Shown here piece after piece: positions 35,962 through 43,332 of a stretch of 64,000 nucleotides of DNA. Each line of letters opens with the position of its first letter. Position 1 is the stretch's first letter. The notes under the pieces are model-generated. The model was not told where the DNA came from, searched no databases, and was given only the letters and a program-made list of their open reading frames with translations. The position numbers and the translations under genes were made by a program. The stretch is from Pseudobutyrivibrio sp. (GTDB lineage Bacteria > Bacillota > Clostridia > Lachnospirales > Lachnospiraceae): NCBI RefSeq assembly GCF_015057185.1, contig NZ_SVEV01000011.1, forward strand, positions 1 through 64,000. Reading direction: 5' to 3'.

Positions 35962-36687
35962 ATGTTTTTGGAAAAATATGCGCGAAGTTTTTTCAAGAGA
36001 AAAATGGTGGTAGTCGGAGTTTCGATATTGCTTGTTATACTGTTACTTTTTAAAACTGGCTATCTAGGTGAGGGTAATAAAGTGAGAATTGCATGCGTTG
36101 GCGACAGCTTGACCTATGGCAGCGGTGTTTTAAAAACTCGCGAGACCAATAGCTATCCAGCAAAATTGCAGAAAAAGCTTGGAAATTCATATGAAGTTTT
36201 AAATTTTGGATTGAGAAATGCTACAGCTTCTGCACAAGGAGATTTACCTTATTTGGAATCTGAGGAATATGCTCAGTCTCTAGAAAGTAATCCAGATATC
36301 GTAATTCTTATGCTAGGCACCAATGATAGCAAAATCAGCAATTGGGACCCGGTGGAATACGAAGCAGGCTTACGTAAGCTTTTAGAGTCTTATATAGCTC
36401 TTGATAATGCTCCTACAGTATATCTGATTAGAAGTCCATATTGCTTCGCAGTTGATGGCTCAGATATTGCAGAATATACCATCCAACCTTCGGTGGTGGA
36501 AAATGAGATTGGTGCCATTGCAAAGACATTAGCAGAGGAAGAAGGAGTTTCATTTATTGATTTATATTCTGTAACAGATGGACAAAATGAACTATATACA
36601 TCCGATGGAATTCATTTTAACAAATCAGGATATGAGCTTTTCTCATCTACTATATATCAATACTTACTAGAAGAAATAGAGGAATAG
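35962..36687 (+). CDS. Membrane-anchored SGNH/GDSL hydrolase
   Basis: The 241-residue protein has one N-terminal membrane helix (about 15-33) and an extracellular GDSL-type domain. Block I is CVGDSLTYGSG with the Ser, block III is MLGTNDSK, and block V is DGIHFNKSGY with Asp and His. Such enzymes remove acyl or acetyl groups from polysaccharides, peptidoglycan or lipids. It lies 20 bp after dapL and ahead of a terminator, so it is the last gene of that run. The substrate is not known. Confidence 0.87.
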   Translation: MFLEKYARSFFKRKMVVVGVSILLVILLLFKTGYLGEGNKVRIACVGDSLTYGSGVLKTRETNSYPAKLQKKLGNSYEVLNFGLRNATASAQGDLPYLESEEYAQSLESNPDIVILMLGTNDSKISNWDPVEYEAGLRKLLESYIALDNAPTVYLIRSPYCFAVDGSDIAEYTIQPSVVENEIGAIAKTLAEEEGVSFIDLYSVTDGQNELYTSDGIHFNKSGYELFSSTIYQYLLEEIEE

Positions 36688-36707
36688 TAGTTAATAAAAA
36701 ATTCACA

Positions 36708-36742
36708 ATAAACCTGTTGACATATATTGTTGGCAGGTTTAT
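36708..36742 (+). terminator. Terminator of the dapL run, overlapping the next promoter
   Basis: ATAAACCTG pairs with CAGGTTTAT over a 17-base loop, followed by ATTTTATTT. The loop contains the -35 box of the metal operon. Confidence 0.6.
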
Positions 36743-36773
36743 ATTTTATTTAAACATATGAACAATTATTCAT
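36717..36773 (+). promoter_or_regulatory. Promoter and ArsR-type operator of the metal operon
   Basis: TTGACA (36717-36722) is 17 bases from TATATT (36740-36745). Just downstream lies ATGAACAATTATTCAT (36758-36773), an inverted repeat of the SmtB/CzrA/CadC 12-2-12 type. It would block transcription when occupied by the ArsR protein encoded at 38928. Confidence 0.75.
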
Positions 36774-36811
36774 GCGTTCAAACAATATGATTTATATTAG
36801 GAGGGAAAAAT

Positions 36812-37030
36812 ATGAAAAAGACATATAAGATTGAGGTTGATTGCGCTAATTGTGCTAACAAAATGGAAGAGGCAGCTAAAAAGACAGCTGGAGTAGCTGA
36901 TGCTGTTGTTAATTTTATGGCATTAAAGATGTCTGTAGAGTTCGAAGAGGGCGCTGATGCAAAGGCTGTTATGGCTGAGGTCCTTAAGAACTGCAAAAAG
37001 GTAGAGGACGATTGCGAGATTTTTCTTTAA
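36812..37030 (+). CDS. Heavy-metal-associated (HMA) domain protein
   Basis: The 72-residue protein is one ferredoxin-like HMA domain with CANC at residues 12-15 in place of the common CxxC context MxCxxC. Acidic C-terminal residues (VEDDCEIF) may add metal ligands. It should pass metal to the P-type ATPase that follows, which has no N-terminal HMA domain of its own. AGGAGGG precedes the ATG. Confidence 0.88.
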   Translation: MKKTYKIEVDCANCANKMEEAAKKTAGVADAVVNFMALKMSVEFEEGADAKAVMAEVLKNCKKVEDDCEIFL

Positions 37031-37053
37031 TTAGTATTTATTAGGAGTCTACT

Positions 37054-38928
37054 ATGAATAAAAAACAAAAGAAGGCATTAACTAGAATATTGATCGCAGC
37101 AGTGCTGATGATTATCCTTGTTTTGTCACCACTTGATAACTATCCGCTGGCGCGCTTTATTCTATTTATGATTCCATACTTCACTGTGGGATATGATATC
37201 CTACTAAAAGCTTTTAAGGGAATCAAAAATAAGCAGGTCTTCGACGAGAATTTCCTTATGGCAATTGCCACAGTTGGTGCTATAGCATTAGGAGAATATA
37301 CCGAAGGTGTAGCGGTTATGTTGTTCTATCAGATTGGAGAGCTTTTCCAATCCTATGCAGTTGGCAAGAGCCGCAGAAATATTTCACAGCTTATGGATAT
37401 TAGACCTGACTTTGCTAATGTCATGGTTGATGGAACATTAGAACAGGTTGACCCAGACGAAGTAGAAATTGGCAGCGAGATAGTGGTTCAGCCAGGCGAG
37501 AAGATACCTATTGATGGTGTTGTAATAGATGGCAGTGCTACTTTAGATACAGCAGCCCTTACAGGAGAGAGCGTTCCTCGTTCAGCAAAAATAGGGTACG
37601 AAGTTATATCAGGATGCATCAATATGTCAGGGGTTTTGACAATTAGAACTACAAAGGAATTTGGAGAGTCTACAGCATCAAAAATTCTTGATTTGGTTGA
37701 AAATGCATCATCAAAGAAATCTAAGCCAGAGAACTTTATTTCAAAATTTGCAAGAATATATACTCCAGTAGTATGTTATTCAGCTCTTGCATTGGCAGTG
37801 CTTCCGCCAGTTGTTAGATTGATTATGGGAATTGACCCATTGTGGACACAGTGGATTTATAGAGCTCTTACATTCTTGGTAATTAGTTGTCCATGCGCCC
37901 TTGTTATCTCCATTCCACTTACCTTCTTTGCAGGCATTGGTGGTGCCAGCCGAGCAGGAGTTTTGGTAAAGGGCTCCAACTACTTGGACGCATTGTCTCG
38001 TGCCAAAATTGTTGTAATGGATAAAACAGGCACTCTTACAAAGGGTGTATTTGAAGTTACTAAAATAGAAGCAAAAAACATTTCTAAGGACCAGCTTCTG
38101 GAGAAAACTGCAATGGCAGAGGCTTTCTCTAACCATCCTATTTCTAAAAGCTTAAAAGAAGCATATGGCAAGCCTATCGATACATCTGTAGTTACTGATG
38201 TACAGGAGATATCTGGTCACGGCATCAAAGCTACAGTTTCAGGAACAGAGGTCCATGTAGGAAATCAAAAGCTTATGACATCTATTGGCATTCAGGTAGA
38301 AGAAATTAGAGAGCCAGGCACAATTATCCATGTGGCAATGGATGGAAATTATTGTGGATATATATTAATATCTGATAAGCTAAAAGAACACTCAAAGATG
38401 GCAATATCAGGCCTTAAGAGAATTGGCGTTAGAAAAACAGTTATGCTTACAGGTGATAGCAAAAATGTTGCAGATATAGTGGCTACAGAATTAGGTTTAG
38501 ACGAGGTCTTCGCAGAGCTATTACCTGCAGATAAGGTTTCTAATGTGGAGCGCCTTTTAGAGTCAAAGTCAGAAAAGGAACAGCTTATATTTGTAGGTGA
38601 TGGTATTAATGACGCACCTGTTCTTTCTAGAGCTGATATTGGCGTTGCCATGGGTGGATTAGGTAGTGATGCAGCCATTGAAGCAGCTGATGTAGTTCTT
38701 ATGGATGATGATCCTAATAGCATAGTAAAGGCTATTGGTATTTCAAAGAAATGTATGAGAATCGTATATGAAAATATCTATTTTGCAATAGGTATAAAGG
38801 TGGCATGTCTTATCCTTGGCGCAATCGGTGTCGCTAATATGTGGATTGCAATTTTCGCAGATGTTGGTGTAATGGTAATCGCTGTGCTTAATGCTATCAG
38901 AGCACTTAGAGTGAAAGGAATAAAATAA
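37054..38928 (+). CDS. P1B-type heavy-metal translocating ATPase (Zn/Cd/Pb type)
   Basis: The 624-residue ATPase has about eight helices. The metal site CPC is in VISCPCALVISIP near 279, phosphorylation Asp in DKTGTLTKG near 322, TGES in the actuator domain (LTGESVPRS), HP in AFSNHPISK and GDGINDAPVLSRADIGVAMG near 515. Helix 8 has ADVGVM, as in ZntA/CadA pumps. There is no N-terminal HMA domain; the separate gene at 36812 supplies one. It exports Zn2+, Cd2+ or Pb2+ across the membrane. Confidence 0.93.
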   Translation: MNKKQKKALTRILIAAVLMIILVLSPLDNYPLARFILFMIPYFTVGYDILLKAFKGIKNKQVFDENFLMAIATVGAIALGEYTEGVAVMLFYQIGELFQSYAVGKSRRNISQLMDIRPDFANVMVDGTLEQVDPDEVEIGSEIVVQPGEKIPIDGVVIDGSATLDTAALTGESVPRSAKIGYEVISGCINMSGVLTIRTTKEFGESTASKILDLVENASSKKSKPENFISKFARIYTPVVCYSALALAVLPPVVRLIMGIDPLWTQWIYRALTFLVISCPCALVISIPLTFFAGIGGASRAGVLVKGSNYLDALSRAKIVVMDKTGTLTKGVFEVTKIEAKNISKDQLLEKTAMAEAFSNHPISKSLKEAYGKPIDTSVVTDVQEISGHGIKATVSGTEVHVGNQKLMTSIGIQVEEIREPGTIIHVAMDGNYCGYILISDKLKEHSKMAISGLKRIGVRKTVMLTGDSKNVADIVATELGLDEVFAELLPADKVSNVERLLESKSEKEQLIFVGDGINDAPVLSRADIGVAMGGLGSDAAIEAADVVLMDDDPNSIVKAIGISKKCMRIVYENIYFAIGIKVACLILGAIGVANMWIAIFADVGVMVIAVLNAIRALRVKGIK

Positions 38929-39284
38929 TGGTAAAACACGCAGAGTGTTGTGACGAAAAATGTGTACATACAAATTTGGTAAATAAGGTTTTGGCGGAGC
39001 TTCCGGATGAAGATGCGCTATATGATCTTGCAGAGTTATTCAAGGTTTTTGGAGATAGCACGAGAGTGAGAATACTTGTGGCTTTATTTGAGTCAGAGTT
39101 ATGTGTTTGTGATATCTCAGAGAGCCTTGGAATGACTCAGTCTGCAGTGTCACATCAGCTCCAAATTTTGCGCTCTAATAAACTAGTAAAAAGTCGTCGT
39201 GAAGGCAAGCAAATTTACTATAGTCTTGCAGATGAACATGTAGTAACAATCATAGCTCAAGGACTTAGTCATATCCTCGAATGA
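38928..39284 (+). CDS. ArsR/SmtB-family metal-responsive repressor (CadC-like)
   Basis: The 118-residue protein shares one base with the ATPase stop codon. It has an N-terminal Cys/His stretch (HAECCDEKCVH), the ELCVCD metal motif in the recognition-helix region, the winged-helix segment MTQSAVSHQLQILR, and C-terminal Asp/His ligands (DEHVVTIIAQGLSH). This suits CadC/SmtB-type repressors that leave DNA on binding Zn, Cd or Pb. It should autoregulate the operon through the site at 36758-36773. Confidence 0.92.
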   Translation: MVKHAECCDEKCVHTNLVNKVLAELPDEDALYDLAELFKVFGDSTRVRILVALFESELCVCDISESLGMTQSAVSHQLQILRSNKLVKSRREGKQIYYSLADEHVVTIIAQGLSHILE

Positions 39285-39343
39285 TTTGTCGGAAAATCAG
39301 ATATTTCGACCAAAATTCTAACAATTAAATTTCCAAAAAGTTG

Positions 39344-39372
39344 TTGACATTAGCTTGTTTCTCATATATACT
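39344..39372 (+). promoter_or_regulatory. Promoter of the tRNA operon
   Basis: A consensus TTGACA box (39344-39349) stands 17 bases from TATACT (39367-39372), about 50 bases ahead of tRNA-Pro. A strong sigma-A promoter is expected. Confidence 0.85.
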
Positions 39373-39421
39373 CCTTATTGTTCGCAAGCGAGATATCAGA
39401 AACGAGCGGACAACAACCTAT

Positions 39422-39496
39422 CGGGGTGTGGCTCAGTTTGGCTAGAGCACCTGGTTTGGGACCAGGGGGTCGCAGGTTCGAATCCTGTCACCCCGA
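39422..39496 (+). tRNA. tRNA-Pro (TGG)
   Basis: CGGGGTG pairs with CACCCCG in the acceptor stem; the anticodon loop is TTTGGGA with anticodon TGG; T-loop GGTTCGAATCC. CCA is not encoded. Confidence 0.95.
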
Positions 39497-39518
39497 CTTA
39501 GAAATAAATAATTGTTAT

Positions 39519-39589
39519 GCGGGTGTGGTTCAATGGTAGAACATCAGCCTTCCAAGCTGAATACGTGGGTTCGATTCCCATCACCCGCT
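39519..39589 (+). tRNA. tRNA-Gly (TCC)
   Basis: GCGGGTG pairs with CACCCGC; anticodon TCC; T-loop GGTTCGATTCC; discriminator T. CCA is not encoded. Confidence 0.95.
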
Positions 39590-39615
39590 TTTTATTTTCT
39601 AAGATATCTGAATAT

Positions 39616-39689
<74 letters not shown>

Positions 39690-39800
39690 TTTAACAATGT
39701 TTTTGAAAGCCTACTATCGCAAAGACATTGTTGAGCCTAAAACAGTTTACTGTTTTGTGACAGGCGAACATTCTTGTTTTATTAAACAAGTTAATGATAT

Positions 39801-39875
39801 GGTGGGTGTGGCACAGCTGGTTAGCGCGTCGGATTGTGGTTCCGAAGGTCGAGGGTTCGAACCCCTCTACCCACC
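39801..39875 (+). tRNA. tRNA-His (GTG)
   Basis: Anticodon GTG. An extra G-1 (39801) faces the discriminator C (39875), the identity element of histidine tRNA. Acceptor GTGGGTG pairs with TACCCAC. The 111-base gap from tRNA-Arg holds only unassigned sequence. Confidence 0.95.
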
Positions 39876-39900
39876 CTGTTGCGATAGCAACATCGCACGT

Positions 39901-39972
39901 TGGGCTATCGCCAAGCGGTAAGGCACCAGATTTTGATTCTGGCATTCGCTGGTTCGAATCCAGCTAGCCCAG
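39901..39972 (+). tRNA. tRNA-Gln (TTG)
   Basis: TGGGCTA pairs with TAGCCCA; anticodon TTG in TTTTGAT; discriminator G; T-loop GGTTCGAATCC. Confidence 0.95.
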
Positions 39973-40025
39973 TTTCTGGTCTATGCCTTTTTTATTGCGG
40001 CTTGGTCAGTCAACTAATTAAATAT

Positions 40026-40098
40026 GGGGTTGTAGCTCAGTTGGTAGAGCACCTGACTTTTAATCAGGTTGTCGGGAGTTCGAGCCTCCTCAGCCTCA
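40026..40098 (+). tRNA. tRNA-Lys (TTT)
   Basis: Anticodon TTT in CTTTTAA. The acceptor GGGGTTG pairs with CAGCCTC using two G-U pairs, and the T-stem starts with a G-U pair, so this copy is slightly weak but foldable. Confidence 0.92.
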
Positions 40099-40104
40099 GC
40101 AATG

Positions 40105-40138
40105 AAAGCCTTCAGACTTATGTCTGAAGGCTTTTTCT
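40105..40138 (+). terminator. Terminator of the tRNA operon
   Basis: AAAGCCTTCAGAC pairs perfectly with GTCTGAAGGCTTT around TTAT and is followed by TTCTTTT. Confidence 0.93.
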
Positions 40139-40200
40139 TTTATGTAGGAATCTGTTATATTATTTATGTAGGAGTTAATTTAACAAAGGAGATTAAATAG

Positions 40201-40416
40201 ATGAATCAAGAATCTTTTTCGTTTGTAATCTACATGATTCATGCTTGTGCTAATAAGTGGGGGAAACTACCATCCGAGGTTTATACTATGCTTAGTAGTG
40301 TTGATTGTATAAATAATTATTTAGTTAAGCATTTTGATATAATTCATACTCAAAGCACATCCTATGTTATTGATGACATTACAGATTATTTAAATGCAAG
40401 AGGTGTTAAAATATGA
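40201..40416 (+). CDS. DUF3791 protein, probable first gene of a toxin-antitoxin-like cassette
   Basis: The 71-residue protein is helical and fits DUF3791 (FVIYMIHACANKWGKLPSEVYTMLS, then IHTQSTSYVIDDITDYL). AAAGGAGATT precedes the ATG. Its stop overlaps the start of the DUF3990 gene by four bases. DUF3791 genes very often sit directly before DUF3990 genes. A role as antitoxin or accessory factor is inferred from that pairing and not shown. Confidence 0.75.
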   Translation: MNQESFSFVIYMIHACANKWGKLPSEVYTMLSSVDCINNYLVKHFDIIHTQSTSYVIDDITDYLNARGVKI

Positions 40417-40895
40417 TTGTTTACCATGGCGGAATTGATGTAATTAAGAAGCCAGATATTAATCACTCATATAGACCATTAGATTTTGGTAAAGGTTTTT
40501 ATATTACTACAGTTAAGGAACAGGCTGAAAAATGGGCTAGAAGAAAGGCTGATATCTTTGATAAGGAAATGTCTATAGTTAACTGTTACGAACTGAAAGC
40601 TGATTATGATTCCTTTAACGTAAAGACATTTCCAGATGATTTGATAGAGTGGATAGATTTTGTATGCTCATGTAGAGATGGAAATGAAGAATATAAACAA
40701 TATGATATTATCATTGGAAAAGTAGCTGATGATAAGGTTTTTAGAGTTGTAGATATGTATCATCAAGGCATCTGGGATAGAGATAGAGCTTTGAAAGAAA
40801 TCAAGGTATATGAAACTTATGACCAGATAGCTTTTATATCACAAAAAGCTATAGATAATCTTTTGTCTTATAGTTCTTCATATGAGGTTAAATAA
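40413..40895 (+). CDS. DUF3990 protein, ADP-ribosyltransferase-like fold (putative toxin)
   Basis: The 160-residue protein matches DUF3990: VYHGGIDVIKKPD, then RPLDFGKGFYITTVKEQAEKWA. The YHG and GxGFYIT segments resemble the first two parts of the H-Y-E/Q motif of ADP-ribosyltransferases; the third residue might be Gln or Glu in the DQIAFISQKAIDNL segment near the end. The gene is overlapped at both ends by small partners. A toxin role is an inference from fold motif and gene context. Confidence 0.72.
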   Translation: MIVYHGGIDVIKKPDINHSYRPLDFGKGFYITTVKEQAEKWARRKADIFDKEMSIVNCYELKADYDSFNVKTFPDDLIEWIDFVCSCRDGNEEYKQYDIIIGKVADDKVFRVVDMYHQGIWDRDRALKEIKVYETYDQIAFISQKAIDNLLSYSSSYEVK

Positions 40896-41122
40896 TGGAT
40901 GATAAAGTATTAGAACAGGTATACCAGGAAAGCTTGGAAGAGAGATTGATTTCTTATATAGCAAAAGAAAACAATATTTCTCTAGAGAAAGCAATGGCTA
41001 TCTATTATGGTAGTAAGCTTTCAAATAAAATACATCAAGGAAAGGAAGGAATGCAGTATCTAGACTATAAGGTACTAGCAGATATACTAAAAGAAACAGA
41101 GCCAGAGTTGTTTGAAAAATAG
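40895..41122 (+). CDS. Small protein downstream of DUF3990, possible antitoxin
   Basis: The 75-residue protein begins one base before the end of the DUF3990 gene (TAATG overlap). It is acidic and helical (EERLISYIAKENNISLEKAMAIYYGSKL...LDYKVLADILKE). I know of no named family but have the impression that such proteins recur after DUF3990 genes. It may be the cognate antitoxin. The gene ends in a terminator, closing a three-gene unit. Confidence 0.7.
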   Translation: MDDKVLEQVYQESLEERLISYIAKENNISLEKAMAIYYGSKLSNKIHQGKEGMQYLDYKVLADILKETEPELFEK

Positions 41123-41148
41123 TCTTCAATATGAAGGCTCTTTTTTTC
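41121..41148 (+). terminator. Terminator of the DUF3990 cassette
   Basis: AGTCTTC pairs with GAAGGCT (one G-U pair), then CTTTTTTTC. The stop codon TAG overlaps the stem. Confidence 0.75.
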
Positions 41149-41181
41149 GTGTTGTAATAGGTAATAAGGCTTTAAAGGTTT

Positions 41182-41228
41182 TTGACATATGTCAATATAA
41201 ATGATATATTTTAATCTGACATATGTCA
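41182..41228 (+). promoter_or_regulatory. Promoter flanked by two identical TGACATATGTCA operators
   Basis: TTGACA (41182-41187) and TATATT (41205-41210) are 17 bases apart. The perfect palindrome TGACATATGTCA occurs at 41183-41194, over the -35 box, and again at 41217-41228, just past the -10 box. Their centres are 34 bp apart, close to three helical turns. It is placed for repression or looping by a dimeric regulator. Confidence 0.75.
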
Positions 41229-41246
41229 GAAAATGGAGGGATAGTT

Positions 41247-41975
41247 TTGCCTAGATTACCAAAGCGTAGAAAAATTAATAGTTTTCCAGACCACTATAGT
41301 TTTGTGCCTGAGAATACAGATGCTCTAGAGTTTGAGACTGTGACCTTATCTCTTGATGAGTATGAAACAGTTAGACTATTGGATGCAGAGGGCATGAATC
41401 AGGAGGAGTGCGCGGCTAGTATGGGTGTGTCACGTACAACTGTGACTGCTATGTATGAGAGCGCTCGAAGGAAAATTGCAAAAGCATTGGTAAATGGAAT
41501 GCGTATTCGTATTTCCGGTGGTAATGTGGAGATGAATCCTAATCCAGAGTTTTCTGATATAAATGTAGAGGTAAAAGGAGATAAAATAATGAGAGTAGCA
41601 GTAACTTATGATAATGGAAACGTATTTGGACATTTTGGAAGAACAGAAGAGTTCAAGGTATACGATATTGAGGATGGCAAGGTAGTTAACTCTACTATTG
41701 TTAGCACAAATGGAGAGGGCTGTGGCGCTTTAGCTGGTGTTCTTCGTATCGCTGATGTAGATACACTTATCTGTGGTGGTATCGGTGGCGGTGCTGTAAT
41801 GGCACTTCAGGAGGCTGGCATTAAGCTTTATGCAGGAGCTTCTGGAAACACAGACGAGGTAGTAGCTTCATTTATTAATGGAACACTTGCTGCTGTTGGT
41901 GAGGCTAACTGTAGCCATCATGATCACGAGCATGAGGCAGGTCATACTTGCCACCATGGTTCATGCCATCAGTAA
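41247..41975 (+). CDS. DUF134 helix-turn-helix protein fused to a NifX/NifB-like iron-cluster domain
   Basis: TTG 41247 after GGAGGG is the likely start; the ATG at 41223 lies inside the second operator and has no site. The N-terminal DUF134 domain (LPRLPKRRKI...LSLDEYETVRLLDAEGMNQEECAASMGVSRTTVTAMYESARRKIAKAL) is a sigma-like HTH. The C-terminal domain (MRVAVTYDNGNVFGHFGRTEEFKVYDI...CGGIGGGAVMALQEAGI) is the NifX/NifB dinitrogenase-cofactor fold. A His/Cys-rich tail (HHDHEHEAGHTCHHGSCH) suggests metal binding. It may be a metal or Fe-S-responsive regulator acting on its own promoter. Confidence 0.85.
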   Translation: MPRLPKRRKINSFPDHYSFVPENTDALEFETVTLSLDEYETVRLLDAEGMNQEECAASMGVSRTTVTAMYESARRKIAKALVNGMRIRISGGNVEMNPNPEFSDINVEVKGDKIMRVAVTYDNGNVFGHFGRTEEFKVYDIEDGKVVNSTIVSTNGEGCGALAGVLRIADVDTLICGGIGGGAVMALQEAGIKLYAGASGNTDEVVASFINGTLAAVGEANCSHHDHEHEAGHTCHHGSCHQ

Positions 41976-42015
41976 GATTAAGATTTTAACAATAGTTTAA
42001 ATAATAGGAGAAATC

Positions 42016-42579
42016 ATGGAAAAGAAGTTAGTAGTAGTTTTCCCTGGAGTTGGGTATCACAGTGATAAACCATTGCTTTACTACACAAAGAAAATAGCAA
42101 AGAATTATGACTACGAAATTCGTGAAGTGAAATACGATATAGCAGAGTTTAAATCATCTAGAGAGTTTGATGCCAAAAAGGCAATGGCTGCCTTGGATGC
42201 TGCTTTTTTGCAAGTGGATAAGACACTTAAGGATATTAACTTTGAGCAGTATGATAGAGTTATTTTTGTGGGAAAAAGCATTGGCACAGCCCTTATGGCT
42301 AAATATGCTATGACATACGAAATTGACGCTGAAATGATTGTTTATACACCTATACCAGAGACATTTGCATTTTTAGGTGCCTGCGAAGGACTTATTTTCC
42401 ATGGTAGTGCTGATCCCCTCTGTGATACAGAGATGCTTGAGCAATTGTGTGATCAGATGTCGCTTACTTATGCCATAATTCCTAATGCTAATCATTCACT
42501 AGAGACTGGTGATGTTGTAGAGGACATCAGAAATTTAAGCAGAGTAATGCAGGCGGTAGATAGAATATTTAAATTGTAG
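42016..42579 (+). CDS. Alpha/beta-hydrolase-fold protein
   Basis: The 187-residue protein has an alpha/beta-hydrolase pattern: FPGVGYHSDKPL, nucleophile elbow GKSIGTALMAKY (Ser), Asp in HGSADPLCD and His in NANHSLETGD. It is short and has no signal peptide. AGGAGAAATC precedes the ATG. The substrate is unknown, and it could be a non-enzymatic member. Confidence 0.7.
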   Translation: MEKKLVVVFPGVGYHSDKPLLYYTKKIAKNYDYEIREVKYDIAEFKSSREFDAKKAMAALDAAFLQVDKTLKDINFEQYDRVIFVGKSIGTALMAKYAMTYEIDAEMIVYTPIPETFAFLGACEGLIFHGSADPLCDTEMLEQLCDQMSLTYAIIPNANHSLETGDVVEDIRNLSRVMQAVDRIFKL

Positions 42580-42690
42580 TCAGAATAAACAGTTTTTCTT
42601 ACTTGAAAAAATAAATCAACGTGATAAAATATAATTGTGCACAATAGATATTGCAAAAGAGTAGGTATTAAATAGGGGGCACAGAGCAAT

Positions 42691-43329
42691 ATGAATGAGG
42701 AAGAAAAGATACTCAGCGGGAAGCTGTACACACCTGGTGATTCAGAACTGGTAGCGATGAAGCTAAAAGCACATAATCTCAGCATGGATTACAATATTCT
42801 TCATGAGGATGAGACCGAAAAAAGGAACGAGATTCTTAGAGCTTTGTTTCCGGATATGGGAGAGAAAAATTTCTTTCAAGGACCAATTTACATACATTAT
42901 GGTCGTCATACTCATATTGGCTCAGGCTGCTTTTTCAATTTTAATACTACTATTCAGGATGATGGATCAGTGACCATAGGAGATAACAATAATTTTGGCC
43001 CAGGGCTTACAATTGCTACTCCCGTTCATCCAATGATTGCCCAGGAGAGAAAGGCCAGAGAATTACCAAATGGAATGAGAAAGGGCTTTTGCTATGCAAA
43101 GCCGGTCACAATTGGTAATAACTGTTGGTTCGGTGCAAATGTCACAGTATGTCCAGGTGTTAGCATAGGAGATGATTGTGTCATAGGTGCAGGTTCAGTG
43201 GTAACAAAGGATATTCCCTCAGGGACATTTTCTGCAGGTGTTCCTTGCAAGGTTATTCGAGAAATAACAGAGGCGGATTCACTGAGAGGTAATGTTGATT
43301 TATTAGGAGAGTATGCAGACATTTTTTGA
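42691..43329 (+). CDS. Maltose/galactoside-type O-acetyltransferase
   Basis: The 212-residue protein opens with EEKILSGKLYTPGDSELVAMK, like maltose O-acetyltransferase, followed by left-handed beta-helix repeats. Catalytic-type His is in ATPVHPM, and the C-terminal turns are VTIGNNCWFGANVTVCPGVSIGDDCVIGAGSVVTKDIP. It acetylates sugars with acetyl-CoA. Three bases separate its stop from the radical SAM gene. GGGGG lies ahead of the start. Confidence 0.9.
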   Translation: MNEEEKILSGKLYTPGDSELVAMKLKAHNLSMDYNILHEDETEKRNEILRALFPDMGEKNFFQGPIYIHYGRHTHIGSGCFFNFNTTIQDDGSVTIGDNNNFGPGLTIATPVHPMIAQERKARELPNGMRKGFCYAKPVTIGNNCWFGANVTVCPGVSIGDDCVIGAGSVVTKDIPSGTFSAGVPCKVIREITEADSLRGNVDLLGEYADIF

Positions 43330-43332
43330 ATT

